Assembly: GCA_964617355.1 (NCBI GenBank)
Contig: CAZTXP010000022.1
Coordinates: 1 to 9,742, forward strand
Direction of reading: 5' to 3'
DNA from: CAZTDU01 sp964617355
GTDB taxonomy: Bacteria; Pseudomonadota; Gammaproteobacteria; Burkholderiales; SG8-39
Length of the DNA: 9,742 nucleotides
Under the pieces are notes generated by a model. The model saw only the letters and a list, made by a program, of their open reading frames with translations, was not told the origin of the DNA and searched no databases. Within the stretch, counting starts at the first letter, position 1, and every line of letters begins with the position of its first letter. Position numbers and translations under genes: made by a program. Below are positions 1-6,829 of this stretch, piece after piece.

Positions 1-1
1 A

Positions 2-865
2 TTCTCGGCGGGCGGCGGAACCGATGCGATGGCGCGCGCGATGAACCAGCGCATGGGCGAACTGCTGAAGGAGTCGGTGGTGGTGGAGAACCGTGGCGGC
101 GCCGGCGGCGCCCTGGCCGCGGACCATGTCGCGAAGTCGCCGGCCGACGGCTATTCGGTGCTCTTCACGCTGAACAACCACTCGATCAACCAGGCGCTCT
201 ATCCGAAACTGCCCTACGACACCGAGCGGGACTTCCGCGCCGTGACCTACATCGGCTCGCTGCCGCAGGCGTTCGCGGCGCATCCGACGGCGGCCGCAAA
301 CACGCTGCAGGAGTTCCTCGCGCTGGGCGCGAAGAACGACCCGAAGCAGCGTGTCTACGCGAGCGGCGGCGTCGGCTCTCCCGGTCTTTTCGCCGCGGCC
401 TACCTGGAGTCGCTTGCCGGCGTGGAGTTCACGCACGTGCCCTACCGCGGCGCCGGCCCGGCGATCACCGACGTCATCGGGGGGCAGGTGCCGTACATCC
501 TGTCGACGCTCACCGGCCTCTTCCCGCACATCAAGGCGGGCAAGATCAAGGCCATCGCGCTGACCTCGCCCCAGCGTTCGCCCTTGCTGCCGAACGTGCC
601 GACCATCGCCGAGAGCGGCTTCGCGGGCTACGACATGGACACGTGGATCGGCATGTTCGTGCCGAAGGCGACGCCGCCGGCCGTGGTGGCCACGCTGCAC
701 GCCGCCACCATGGAGACGCTGAAGTCGCCGCTGGTGCGCGAGCGCGTCGAGGCGCAGGCCGGCCGCATCGACGGCGGCCCGGGCGAGAAGCTCGACGCCA
801 TCGTCGCCGAGGACATCAAGCGCTACTCGAAGATCGTGAAGGAGCGCAACATCAAGGCCGAATGA
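2..865 (+). CDS. TctC/Bug-family periplasmic solute-binding protein (5' end cut off)
   Basis: Periplasmic binding protein of the Bug family, the extracytoplasmic component of tripartite tricarboxylate transporters, which binds carboxylates and related small molecules. The reading frame is open to the left edge, so the start and signal peptide lie outside; 287 residues are visible against about 320-330 in the family. Family signatures are clear: the fragment opens with FSAGGGTDAMAR, the usual 'PF.GG.tD..AR' ligand loop; VENRGGAGG follows about 25 residues later; then SPADGYSVLF, HVPYRGAGPAITDVIGGQV and NVPTIAESG. An ATG at 29 is not the real start because conserved sequence precedes it. No TctA or TctB membrane gene is visible, so it may be an orphan binding protein, common in Burkholderiales. 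The ligand cannot be read from sequence. A stem-loop follows 12 bp after the stop codon. Family call is near certain; substrate is unknown. Confidence 0.95.
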   Translation, partial: FSAGGGTDAMARAMNQRMGELLKESVVVENRGGAGGALAADHVAKSPADGYSVLFTLNNHSINQALYPKLPYDTERDFRAVTYIGSLPQAFAAHPTAAANTLQEFLALGAKNDPKQRVYASGGVGSPGLFAAAYLESLAGVEFTHVPYRGAGPAITDVIGGQVPYILSTLTGLFPHIKAGKIKAIALTSPQRSPLLPNVPTIAESGFAGYDMDTWIGMFVPKATPPAVVATLHAATMETLKSPLVRERVEAQAGRIDGGPGEKLDAIVAEDIKRYSKIVKERNIKAE

Positions 866-877
866 GAACGCCTCGCA

Positions 878-905
878 CGCGCCGCGGGTGCCGGCTCGCG
901 GCGCG
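878..905 (+). terminator. GC-rich stem-loop after the TctC gene, possible terminator
   Basis: A perfect 9-bp inverted repeat (CGCGCCGCG at 878-886, CGCGGCGCG at 897-905) with a 10-base loop begins 12 bases after the TctC stop codon. No T-run follows, so it is not a textbook Rho-independent terminator. It could end or attenuate transcription, protect the upstream mRNA 3' end, or be chance in GC-rich DNA. Position is the main support. Confidence 0.35.
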
Positions 906-925
906 GTAGACTTCCGGTCCCACTT

Positions 926-953
926 CGGAAGCGACCACGCGGAAGCGACGACG
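926..953 (+). repeat. 14-bp tandem repeat just upstream of the amidohydrolase start
   Basis: Two adjoining 14-bp units (CGGAAGCGACCACG at 926-939 and CGGAAGCGACGACG at 940-953) differ at one base and end 2 bp before the ATG at 956. The first unit also pairs with CTTCCG at 911-916, giving a possible 6-bp hairpin. GGAAG at 941-945 in the second unit is the best ribosome-binding-site candidate, 10 bases from the ATG. The repeat may duplicate a ribosome site or be an operator; no function is shown. Confidence 0.55.
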
Positions 954-955
954 CG

Positions 956-1837
956 ATGAGCGTGCACACCCCGGGCGCCGGCGCGCCCCCTTGCCCCGGG
1001 TTCGACCCGAACCCGCATCCGCCCAGCCAGAAGCTGCCGGCGGGCACCTGCGACTCGCACCACCACGTCTTCGGCCCGTACGCGCGCTGGCCGATGCAGC
1101 CGGTGCGCAGCTACACGCCGCCCGAGGCGACGCTCGAGGACTTCCGCCGCATGATGGCGACGCTCGGCATCGAGAGGAGCGTGCTGGTCCACCCGAGCAT
1201 CTACGGCACCGACTTGCGGTCGCTGGTCGCGCTGCTCGAGGAGTGCGGGCGCTGGATGCGCGGCGTCGCGGTGATCGACGAGTCGATCGCCGATGCCGAG
1301 CTGGATCGCCTCGATCGCCTCGGCGTACGCGGCGTGCGCTTCAACGTGCTCTTCAAGGGCGGCACGCCCCTGTCGAAGGCCCGCGACATCGGCCGGAAGG
1401 TCGCGCGCCTCGGCTGGCACGTGCAGCTGCTGATCGACCTTTCGGAACACCCCCGGTTCTACGACGACTGGAAGGACTTCCCGGTGCCGATCGTCGTCGA
1501 CCACATGGGGCACTTTGCCGCCTCGCACGGCACCGGGCTGCCGGGCTTCCAGGGTCTCCTGAGGCTCGTCTCGGAAGGGCGCGCGTGGTGCAAGCTCTCG
1601 GGCTCGTACCGCATGTCGGTCGCGGGTCACCCCTGGCGCGATGCCGCGCCGTTCGCCGAGGCGCTGGTGCGCGCGAACCCCGAGCGCCTCGTCTGGGGCA
1701 CGGACTGGCCGCACCCCTCGGTGCAGGTGATGCCGAACGACGGCGACCTCGCCGACGAGGTCTTCGAATGGCTGAAGACGCCGGAGCTGCGCCAGCGAGT
1801 GCTGGTCGACAACCCGGCGAAGCTCTACGGATTCTGA
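956..1837 (+). CDS. LigI-like TIM-barrel amidohydrolase (amidohydrolase 2 family)
   Basis: Predicted cytoplasmic hydrolase of the amidohydrolase superfamily, in the group of 2-pyrone-4,6-dicarboxylate hydrolase (LigI) and related lactonases that open carboxylated lactone rings. It has 293 residues, usual for the group. Visible active-site motifs: H35-x-H37 in DSHHHVFGP at the end of strand 1, the RGVRFN segment at 125-130, VDHMG with H183, KLSGSYR at 213-219, and WGTDWPHP with the catalytic-type Asp D250. The N-terminal lead-in before DSHHHVFG is typical of the family and supports the ATG at 956; GGAAG at 941-945 could be its ribosome site. The dctP-like gene starts 31 bp downstream, so it is probably expressed with the TRAP transporter and acts on an imported compound or its product. 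Hydrolase fold is firm; pyrone dicarboxylate is only one candidate, and other lactones or decarboxylation substrates are possible. Confidence 0.9.
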   Translation: MSVHTPGAGAPPCPGFDPNPHPPSQKLPAGTCDSHHHVFGPYARWPMQPVRSYTPPEATLEDFRRMMATLGIERSVLVHPSIYGTDLRSLVALLEECGRWMRGVAVIDESIADAELDRLDRLGVRGVRFNVLFKGGTPLSKARDIGRKVARLGWHVQLLIDLSEHPRFYDDWKDFPVPIVVDHMGHFAASHGTGLPGFQGLLRLVSEGRAWCKLSGSYRMSVAGHPWRDAAPFAEALVRANPERLVWGTDWPHPSVQVMPNDGDLADEVFEWLKTPELRQRVLVDNPAKLYGF

Positions 1838-1854
1838 ACACGATACGCAACCCC

Positions 1855-1860
1855 AGGAGG
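1855..1860 (+). promoter_or_regulatory. Strong Shine-Dalgarno site of the dctP-like gene
   Basis: A perfect AGGAGG lies 8 bases before the ATG at 1869. It is the strongest ribosome site in the window, fitting the need for excess periplasmic binding protein over the membrane subunits encoded behind it. Confidence 0.85.
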
Positions 1861-1868
1861 AACACCGC

Positions 1869-2867
1869 ATGAATACCCGTCGCCACGCGCTCGCCGCGAT
1901 CACGCTCGCCGCCCTCGGCCTCGCCTTCGCCGGCCCGGCGGCCGCGCAGCAGAAGCACGTCATCAAGATCGGCTGGGTCACGCCCGACAGCCCGCAGGAC
2001 CCTTACGCCACCGGCGCGCGCACCTTCAAGCAGGCGGTCGAGCGCCAGTCGAACGGCCGCATCGAGGTGCAGCTGTTCCCGAACCGGCAGCTGGGCGACG
2101 AGAAGCCGATGCTCGAGGGCCTGCGCTTCGGAACGGTGGACGCGGCGGTGATCACCAACGCCGTGGTCGCGCAGATCGAGCCCGCCTTCCAGGTGAACGA
2201 CCTGCCCTTCCTGTTCGCCAGCGAGTCGCAGGCGCACAGGGTGCTCGACGGCAAGGTCGGCCAGGTGCTGGCGAAGAAGCTCGAGTCGAAGGGCATCGTC
2301 ACGCTCGGCTTCATGGAGGGCGGCTTCCGCCACATGATCAACAACGTCCGCCCCGTGACCAAGCCCGAGGACGTGAAGGGCGTGAAGTACCGCGTGATGC
2401 AGAACCCGGTCTACATCGACATGTTCTCGTCGCTCGGCGGCAACGCCGTGCCGATGGCCTGGGGCGAGACCTTCACCGCCGTGCAGCAGGGCACCATCGA
2501 CGGCCTCGAGATCCCGATCGCGGTGATCGACTCCTCGAAGTACAACGAGGTGACGAAGTTCCTCTCGCTCACCAACCACACCTACTCGATGATCGCGCTG
2601 CTGATCTCCAAGCGCACGCTCGACAAGCTGCCGAAGGACCTCCAGGCGGTGGTGCGCGAGGCCGGGCACACCGCGGTCGGGGCGCAGCGCGCCGCTGCCG
2701 GCGCCAATGCCAAGGCCCTCGTCGACACGCTCGCGGGCAAGGGCATGAAGGTGAACAAGGTCGCCGACGTCGCGCCATTCCGCGCCTCGGTGAAGCCGGT
2801 CTACGACAAGTTCAAGGGCACGATCGGCGCCGACCTGATGAACGACGTCCTCGCCGCGGTGAAGTAG
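1869..2867 (+). CDS. TRAP transporter substrate-binding protein, DctP family
   Basis: Periplasmic receptor of a TRAP transporter, which captures an organic acid and delivers it to the DctQ/DctM membrane subunits. The 332-residue product begins with a signal peptide (MNTRRHALAA, a hydrophobic stretch to about residue 22, probable cleavage after A26 in PAAAQQ). DctP hallmarks follow: GRIEVQLFPNRQLGDE near 63-78, DLPFLF at 111-116, VKGVKYRV with R175, which aligns with the carboxylate-binding Arg of the family, and AWGETFTAVQQGTIDGLE at 197-214. A perfect AGGAGG 8 bases upstream fixes the start. The dctQ-like gene follows after 4 bp. The conserved Arg suggests a carboxylate ligand; which one cannot be seen. 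The adjoining amidohydrolase suggests an aromatic-derived or lactone-type acid, but that is inference. Confidence 0.97.
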   Translation: MNTRRHALAAITLAALGLAFAGPAAAQQKHVIKIGWVTPDSPQDPYATGARTFKQAVERQSNGRIEVQLFPNRQLGDEKPMLEGLRFGTVDAAVITNAVVAQIEPAFQVNDLPFLFASESQAHRVLDGKVGQVLAKKLESKGIVTLGFMEGGFRHMINNVRPVTKPEDVKGVKYRVMQNPVYIDMFSSLGGNAVPMAWGETFTAVQQGTIDGLEIPIAVIDSSKYNEVTKFLSLTNHTYSMIALLISKRTLDKLPKDLQAVVREAGHTAVGAQRAAAGANAKALVDTLAGKGMKVNKVADVAPFRASVKPVYDKFKGTIGADLMNDVLAAVK

Positions 2868-2871
2868 CGCC

Positions 2872-3381
2872 TTGCTGGCGCGCGTCAACGCCGTCGCGGC
2901 GGCCGTCCTGAAATGGACGGTCGTCGCGATGGTTGCCGTGATGACCGCGGCGCTCGCCGCGCAGGTGGGCCTGCGGTACGTCTTCAACGTCACGCTGTCC
3001 TGGAGCGAGGAGCTCTCGCTCGGCCTGTTCACGTGGACGGTGCTGCTGATGGCGGCGCTCGGCGTGCGCGAGGGCTTCCACGTGCGCATGGCGCTCGCGG
3101 TAGAGCGGCTGCAGGGCCGCCCGCGCCGCGAGGCGGAACGCGCCATCCACGTCGCCACCGCCGCGGTCGGCGGCTTCCTCGCGTGGGCGGGGTGGCGCTA
3201 CGTGGCCGAGACGCGCGGCGGCACCTCGGCGGCGATCGGCTATCCGATCGAACTGCTCTACGCCTCCGGCGTGGCCTGCGGCGTGCTGATCGTGCTGTTC
3301 GCGCTCGAGGCGGCGATCGAGGGCCGCGTGCCGGCGTCCGATGCGCCGGCGTCCCGGGACCCGGGCCCGCCTTCCGCCTGA
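2872..3381 (+). CDS. TRAP transporter small membrane subunit, DctQ family
   Basis: Small integral membrane subunit of the TRAP transporter, pairing with the DctM-like subunit encoded next. The product is 169 residues with four likely membrane helices (about 13-33, 47-65, 93-110 and 124-144). The DctQ signature is present: VGLRYVFNVTLSWSEELS at about 32-49, with Trp and paired Glu (W44, E46, E47). The start is inferred: the only start codon that keeps the first helix whole is TTG at 2872, four bases after the dctP stop; the first in-frame ATG (2929) falls inside that helix. No clear ribosome site precedes it, so translation is probably coupled to dctP. The C-terminal tail after about residue 150 is short and rich in Pro, Ala and Asp. 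The stop codon is one base before the dctM ATG. Confidence 0.93.
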   Translation: MLARVNAVAAAVLKWTVVAMVAVMTAALAAQVGLRYVFNVTLSWSEELSLGLFTWTVLLMAALGVREGFHVRMALAVERLQGRPRREAERAIHVATAAVGGFLAWAGWRYVAETRGGTSAAIGYPIELLYASGVACGVLIVLFALEAAIEGRVPASDAPASRDPGPPSA

Positions 3382-3382
3382 G

Positions 3383-4666
3383 ATGTCGGCGACCGCCTGG
3401 ATCCTCTCCGCGGGCTTCGCGCTGCTGCTGGTCGCGGGCGTGCCGTTCGGCTTTGCGCTGCTGGTCTGCACGGCGGCGGCGCTGCTGGTCGCCGACATCG
3501 AGCCGATCCTCCTTGCGCAGACGCTGATCGCCGGCACACAGTCCTTCAGCCTGCTGGCGATCCCGTTCTTCATGCTGGCGGGCGAGATCATGTCCGCGGG
3601 CGGGCTGTCGCAGCGCCTGATCCGCGTCGCCGACGTGCTGGTGCGGCACTTGCCGGGCGGCATGGGGCACGTCACGGTGGTGTCGGCGTGCATCTTCGCC
3701 GCCATCTCGGGGTCGGCGCCGGCGACCACCGCGGCGATCGGCTCGATCCTGATCCCGGCGATGGTCGCCAAGGGCTACGACAAGGCCTTCGCCACCGCGC
3801 TCGCGGTGAGCGCCGGCGTGCTCGGACCGCTGATTCCGCCGTCGATCGCGGCGGTGATCTGGGGCGTGATCGCGGAGCAGTCGATCGCCCGGCTCTTCAT
3901 GGCCGGGGTCGGGCCGGGGTTGCTGCTGGCTGCAGGCCTGATGGCGATCGTCTGGGTGCATGCGCGCCGGCACGACATCCCCCGCGAGAAGCGGGCCACC
4001 TGGCCGGAAGTGAAGAAGGCGTTCCGCGAGGGCGTCTGGGCGCTGGCGGCGCCGCTGGTGGTGCTCGGCGGCATCTACGGTGGTGCGTTCACGCCGACCG
4101 AGGCGGCGATCGTGTCGTGCGTCTACAGCCTGCTCGTGGGCGTCTTCATCGAGAAGCGCCTGCGCTGGCGCGACCTGCCCGAGGTGACGATGCGCGCGAT
4201 GCGCATCACCGCGGTGGTGATGTTCATCATCGCCGCGTCCGCGGGCTTCGGCTGGCTGGTGGCGCAGGAGCAGCTGGCCCTGAAGCTCGCCGGCTGGCTG
4301 TCGGAGCACGTGCACGAGCGCTGGACGATGCTGCTGCTCGTCAACGTGTTCCTGTTCATCATCAGCGCGGTGATGGACGAGATCGCGGTGATGGTGATCC
4401 TCGGGCCGCTGCTGATCGCGCTCGCGTCCAAGTACGGCGTCGACCCGATCCACTTCGGCTCGCTGATCGTCACCAACGTGGCGATCGGCATGGCGGCGCC
4501 GCCGATCGGCTACTGCCTCTTCGTCGGCATGGCGATCTCGGGCCTGACCCTGGGGCAGGTATCGCGCGCGATCTGGCCGATGGTGGTGCTGATGATGGCG
4601 GTGCTGATGCTCACCACGTACGTCCCGGCCTTCGCGCTCTGGCTGCCGGGCCTCGTCTATCGCTAG
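3383..4666 (+). CDS. TRAP transporter large membrane subunit, DctM family
   Basis: Large membrane subunit that forms the transport path of the TRAP system, driven by an ion gradient. The product is 427 residues, normal for DctM, and almost wholly hydrophobic with about 11-13 predicted membrane spans. Motifs in order: PFFMLAGE at 61-68, SGSAPATTAAIG at 109-120, GPLIPPSI at 148-155, GAFTPTEAA at 234-242, DEIAVMVILGP at 332-342 and AAPPIG at 371-376. The frame is open upstream to 3341, but ATG 3383 is preferred: it gives the family N-terminus and lies one base after the dctQ stop, implying coupled translation. No strong ribosome site is seen. It is the last gene of the plus-strand cluster, and its TAG stop directly abuts the stop codon of the convergent oxidoreductase gene. 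Confidence 0.97.
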   Translation: MSATAWILSAGFALLLVAGVPFGFALLVCTAAALLVADIEPILLAQTLIAGTQSFSLLAIPFFMLAGEIMSAGGLSQRLIRVADVLVRHLPGGMGHVTVVSACIFAAISGSAPATTAAIGSILIPAMVAKGYDKAFATALAVSAGVLGPLIPPSIAAVIWGVIAEQSIARLFMAGVGPGLLLAAGLMAIVWVHARRHDIPREKRATWPEVKKAFREGVWALAAPLVVLGGIYGGAFTPTEAAIVSCVYSLLVGVFIEKRLRWRDLPEVTMRAMRITAVVMFIIAASAGFGWLVAQEQLALKLAGWLSEHVHERWTMLLLVNVFLFIISAVMDEIAVMVILGPLLIALASKYGVDPIHFGSLIVTNVAIGMAAPPIGYCLFVGMAISGLTLGQVSRAIWPMVVLMMAVLMLTTYVPAFALWLPGLVYR

Positions 4667-4671
4667 CTAGC
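4662..4671. other. 10-bp palindrome holding the abutting stop codons of two convergent genes
   Basis: GCTAGCTAGC is a perfect palindrome. Bases 4664-4666 are the TAG stop of the dctM-like gene, and 4667-4669 read as TAG on the other strand, the stop of the FAD oxidoreductase. There is no intergenic base, so any terminator for either transcript must lie inside the opposing gene. I found no convincing hairpin with a T-run here. Confidence 0.8.
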
Positions 4672-6754
4672 TCCCCGCCGGCGTGTCGAGAAGGCCGGGG
4701 ACCAGCGCCTCGGCCGCGAGCGCGCCGCTGATCGCGACCGCCTCGATGCCGGCGCCGTGCGTCGCGGCGCCCGCGAACACGAGGCCGGGGATCGGGCTCT
4801 TCGTCGCCACCGCGTCGCCCTTCGAGCCGTAGATCGCGCCGACGCTCGACCAGTCGTAGCGCCGGAAGGTCAGCGGGCTGGCCTCCGCGCGGCAGACGAT
4901 GCGCGAGGCGAGGCCCGGCAGCGCGCGTTCGGCGATGGCGATCATCTCGTCGCCGATCGCGGACTTGCGATCGAGGTAGTCCTTCGCGCTGCGCGTCTTC
5001 GTGTCGTCGGTGAGCGCGGCGTCGCGGAACCACGCCTTGGCGTCCTTGTATGGCACCAGCCGGATCAGTTCGACCGTGCTGTAGCCGGCGGGCGCGGCCG
5101 ACGGATCCACCGCGGTGGGCACCACGATGCCGACGCTGCCGCGCGCATCGTGCACGTGGATGATCGGCCGCGCGCCGGGCAGGTCTCCCTTGATGCCGAG
5201 CGTCACGTAGTACGCCGAGCACGCCGGTTCGCGGCGCGCGAGGCTGGCGCGGAAGTCCGCGGGCCACAGCGAGGGATCGACGAGTTGCGTGGTTGCCTGC
5301 AGGAAATCGGCGTTCAGCACCACGGCCTTGGCGCGCACCACCTCGCCCGAAGCGAGTTCCACGCCCGCGGCGTGACCGTCCTCGACGAGCACGCGCTTCA
5401 CCGGCGCGCCGAGACGCACGTCGCCGTCGTCCAGCGCGATCGCGTCGGCGAGCGCCTGCGCGAAGCGGCCCGAGCCGCCGGCCGGGTAGGCGCCGCCGTG
5501 CAGGTAGTAGCCGAAGAGCGGCACCATCGCACCGACGGTGACGCCTTCCGCGTCGTCGGTGACGTAGCCGGTGAGCGAGGCGAGGATTCGCCGCGCTTCG
5601 TGGCCGAGGCCGTGCGAGGCGAGGAACTGCGCGAAGGGCTTGTCCATCCAGCGCACCACCAGCGGATGGTTCTTCGCGTACGCGAGCATGCCTTCCACCG
5701 TGCGCGGGCTGCCGGGGATGCCGCTATGCTTCGCGCCCTCGGAGTACATGCCCTCGAAGATCGCGCGGATGTCGGCCATGGTCGCGCGGATCGCCGCGGC
5801 GTCGTTTGGCACCTGCGCGACCAGCGCGTCGACGTACGCGTCCCAGCCGCGCGGCACGTCGAAGGGCCTCTCGTCCAGCATGAAGCGGTGGTCGAGGCGC
5901 TTCCACTCCAGCGCATCCTCCAGCCCGAGGCGCGACTGGATGCCGTGCACCGGGCCGCCTGGCCAGTTGCCGGAGACGTCGTGCACGCCGGAGTCGAAGC
6001 GGAACACGGGTTCCGCGTCGCCGTCGCGGCCGGTCCACGTCCAGTTGTGCGCGAAGCCGCCGGGGATGGTGTGCTGCTCGGCGACCAGCACACGCTTGCC
6101 GCTGCGCGCGAGCAGCGCGCCGGCGACGAGGCCGCCGATGCCCGCGCCGACCACGACCACGTCGACGTCATCCGCCTTGGCGTCGAAAGCGGGCGGGGTC
6201 CATGGGTACGGCTCCTGCGCGTCGATCCTCGCCTGCAGTGCGCGGCGCACCCAGAAGCGCGGCAGCAGCGCCGACAGCGCCACGCCCGCGATCGACGGCA
6301 GCCACGACGCGATCGCTGGCAGGTGCATTGCGCGGGCCACCGCGAACCACAGGAAGAGCGCAGCCCACAGCGCGGACAGGAAGGCGTTGATGCGCAGGAA
6401 GAGCGGATCGGCTTCCGTGCCCTGGTACTGCGTGCGCGAGTAGTCCGCGGTCCACGGCCGTCCGAGGAGCACGCTCGCGCCAGTGCCGACGGAGAGGCCG
6501 AGGAAGCCGAGCGCCGCCGCGTCGCCCGGCGCGAGCGCGAGGCCGGCAAACCCGGCGAGCGCGATCGCGGCGAGCGTGGCGAGGATCGTCCACTCCAGCG
6601 CCGGCACCGGCGCGCGGCGACGGCGCCACAGCACGGCGGCGAGCGCGAGCAAGGCGCCGGCCGTGGCGCCGAGCGTGACGTGGCCGAGTCCCGCAGCGAG
6701 GCCGAAGACGGCCACCGGCACGAGGGCGAGCTTGACGGCGAGGATGGGGTTCAT
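4667..6754 (-). CDS. FAD-dependent oxidoreductase, phytoene-desaturase type, with N-terminal membrane domain
   Basis: Predicted membrane-anchored flavoprotein of 695 residues. Residues 1 to about 165 hold five or six hydrophobic segments (about 3-22, 27-44, 55-75, 80-97, 122-140, 147-163) with a polar linker near 100-120. A FAD-binding oxidoreductase of the phytoene desaturase / carotenoid isomerase / retinol saturase type follows: the Rossmann motif VVVGAGIGGL (G203, G205, G208) with ribose-binding acidic E226, PGGFAHNW at 231-238, the GGAYPAGGSGRFAQAL segment near 420-435, and a C-terminal FAD closing motif around FAGAATHGAG (660-669). The catalytic part alone, about 500 residues, is normal for the family. 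The ATG at 6754 has GGAG 6 bases before it. It lies 75 bp downstream of the CoA-transferase/MeaB fusion on the same strand, so co-transcription is possible. The likely reaction is saturation, desaturation or isomerisation of a hydrophobic polyene or lipid; no carotenoid genes are nearby and the substrate is unknown. Confidence 0.88.
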   Translation of the reverse strand: MNPILAVKLALVPVAVFGLAAGLGHVTLGATAGALLALAAVLWRRRRAPVPALEWTILATLAAIALAGFAGLALAPGDAAALGFLGLSVGTGASVLLGRPWTADYSRTQYQGTEADPLFLRINAFLSALWAALFLWFAVARAMHLPAIASWLPSIAGVALSALLPRFWVRRALQARIDAQEPYPWTPPAFDAKADDVDVVVVGAGIGGLVAGALLARSGKRVLVAEQHTIPGGFAHNWTWTGRDGDAEPVFRFDSGVHDVSGNWPGGPVHGIQSRLGLEDALEWKRLDHRFMLDERPFDVPRGWDAYVDALVAQVPNDAAAIRATMADIRAIFEGMYSEGAKHSGIPGSPRTVEGMLAYAKNHPLVVRWMDKPFAQFLASHGLGHEARRILASLTGYVTDDAEGVTVGAMVPLFGYYLHGGAYPAGGSGRFAQALADAIALDDGDVRLGAPVKRVLVEDGHAAGVELASGEVVRAKAVVLNADFLQATTQLVDPSLWPADFRASLARREPACSAYYVTLGIKGDLPGARPIIHVHDARGSVGIVVPTAVDPSAAPAGYSTVELIRLVPYKDAKAWFRDAALTDDTKTRSAKDYLDRKSAIGDEMIAIAERALPGLASRIVCRAEASPLTFRRYDWSSVGAIYGSKGDAVATKSPIPGLVFAGAATHGAGIEAVAISGALAAEALVPGLLDTPAGS

Positions 6755-6760
6755 GGCGCG

Positions 6761-6764
6761 CTCC
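6761..6764 (-). promoter_or_regulatory. Ribosome-binding site of the FAD oxidoreductase
   Basis: On the minus strand GGAG lies 6 bases before the ATG at 6754 and supports that start. The 75-bp gap (6755-6829) also has a weak inverted repeat, GCCGG/CCGGC at 6798-6802 and 6814-6818, without a T-run; I do not call a terminator or promoter from it. Confidence 0.6.
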
Positions 6765-6829
6765 GGGGCGTTTGCTATGGCCCCAGCTTCGGGCTCCGCC
6801 GGGCCGTCGTCGACCGGCTTGCGACGAAA

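Noticed and set aside
1353..3158. Open frame of 601 codons on the minus strand across the amidohydrolase, dctP and dctQ genes
   Set aside because: Antisense shadow of three well-supported genes; low-complexity Arg/His/Ala-rich translation and no family motif.
3341..3382. Longer N-terminus for the dctM-like protein starting at 3341
   Set aside because: It would add 14 Arg/Pro-rich residues overlapping dctQ by 41 bp; ATG 3383 gives the usual DctM N-terminus and lies one base after the dctQ stop.
3029..4453. Open frame of 474 codons on the minus strand opposite dctQ and dctM
   Set aside because: Antisense shadow of hydrophobic GC-rich codons; its translation is a run of charged residues with no recognisable domain.
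4673..4700. Possible bidirectional terminator hairpin beside the convergent stops (CCCCG/CGGGG)
   Set aside because: Only 5 bp pair cleanly around an 18-base loop inside coding sequence, and there is no T-run on either strand.
6798..6818. Possible terminator between the fusion gene and the FAD oxidoreductase
   Set aside because: Only a 5-bp stem with an 11-base loop and no T-run; expected by chance in this base composition.
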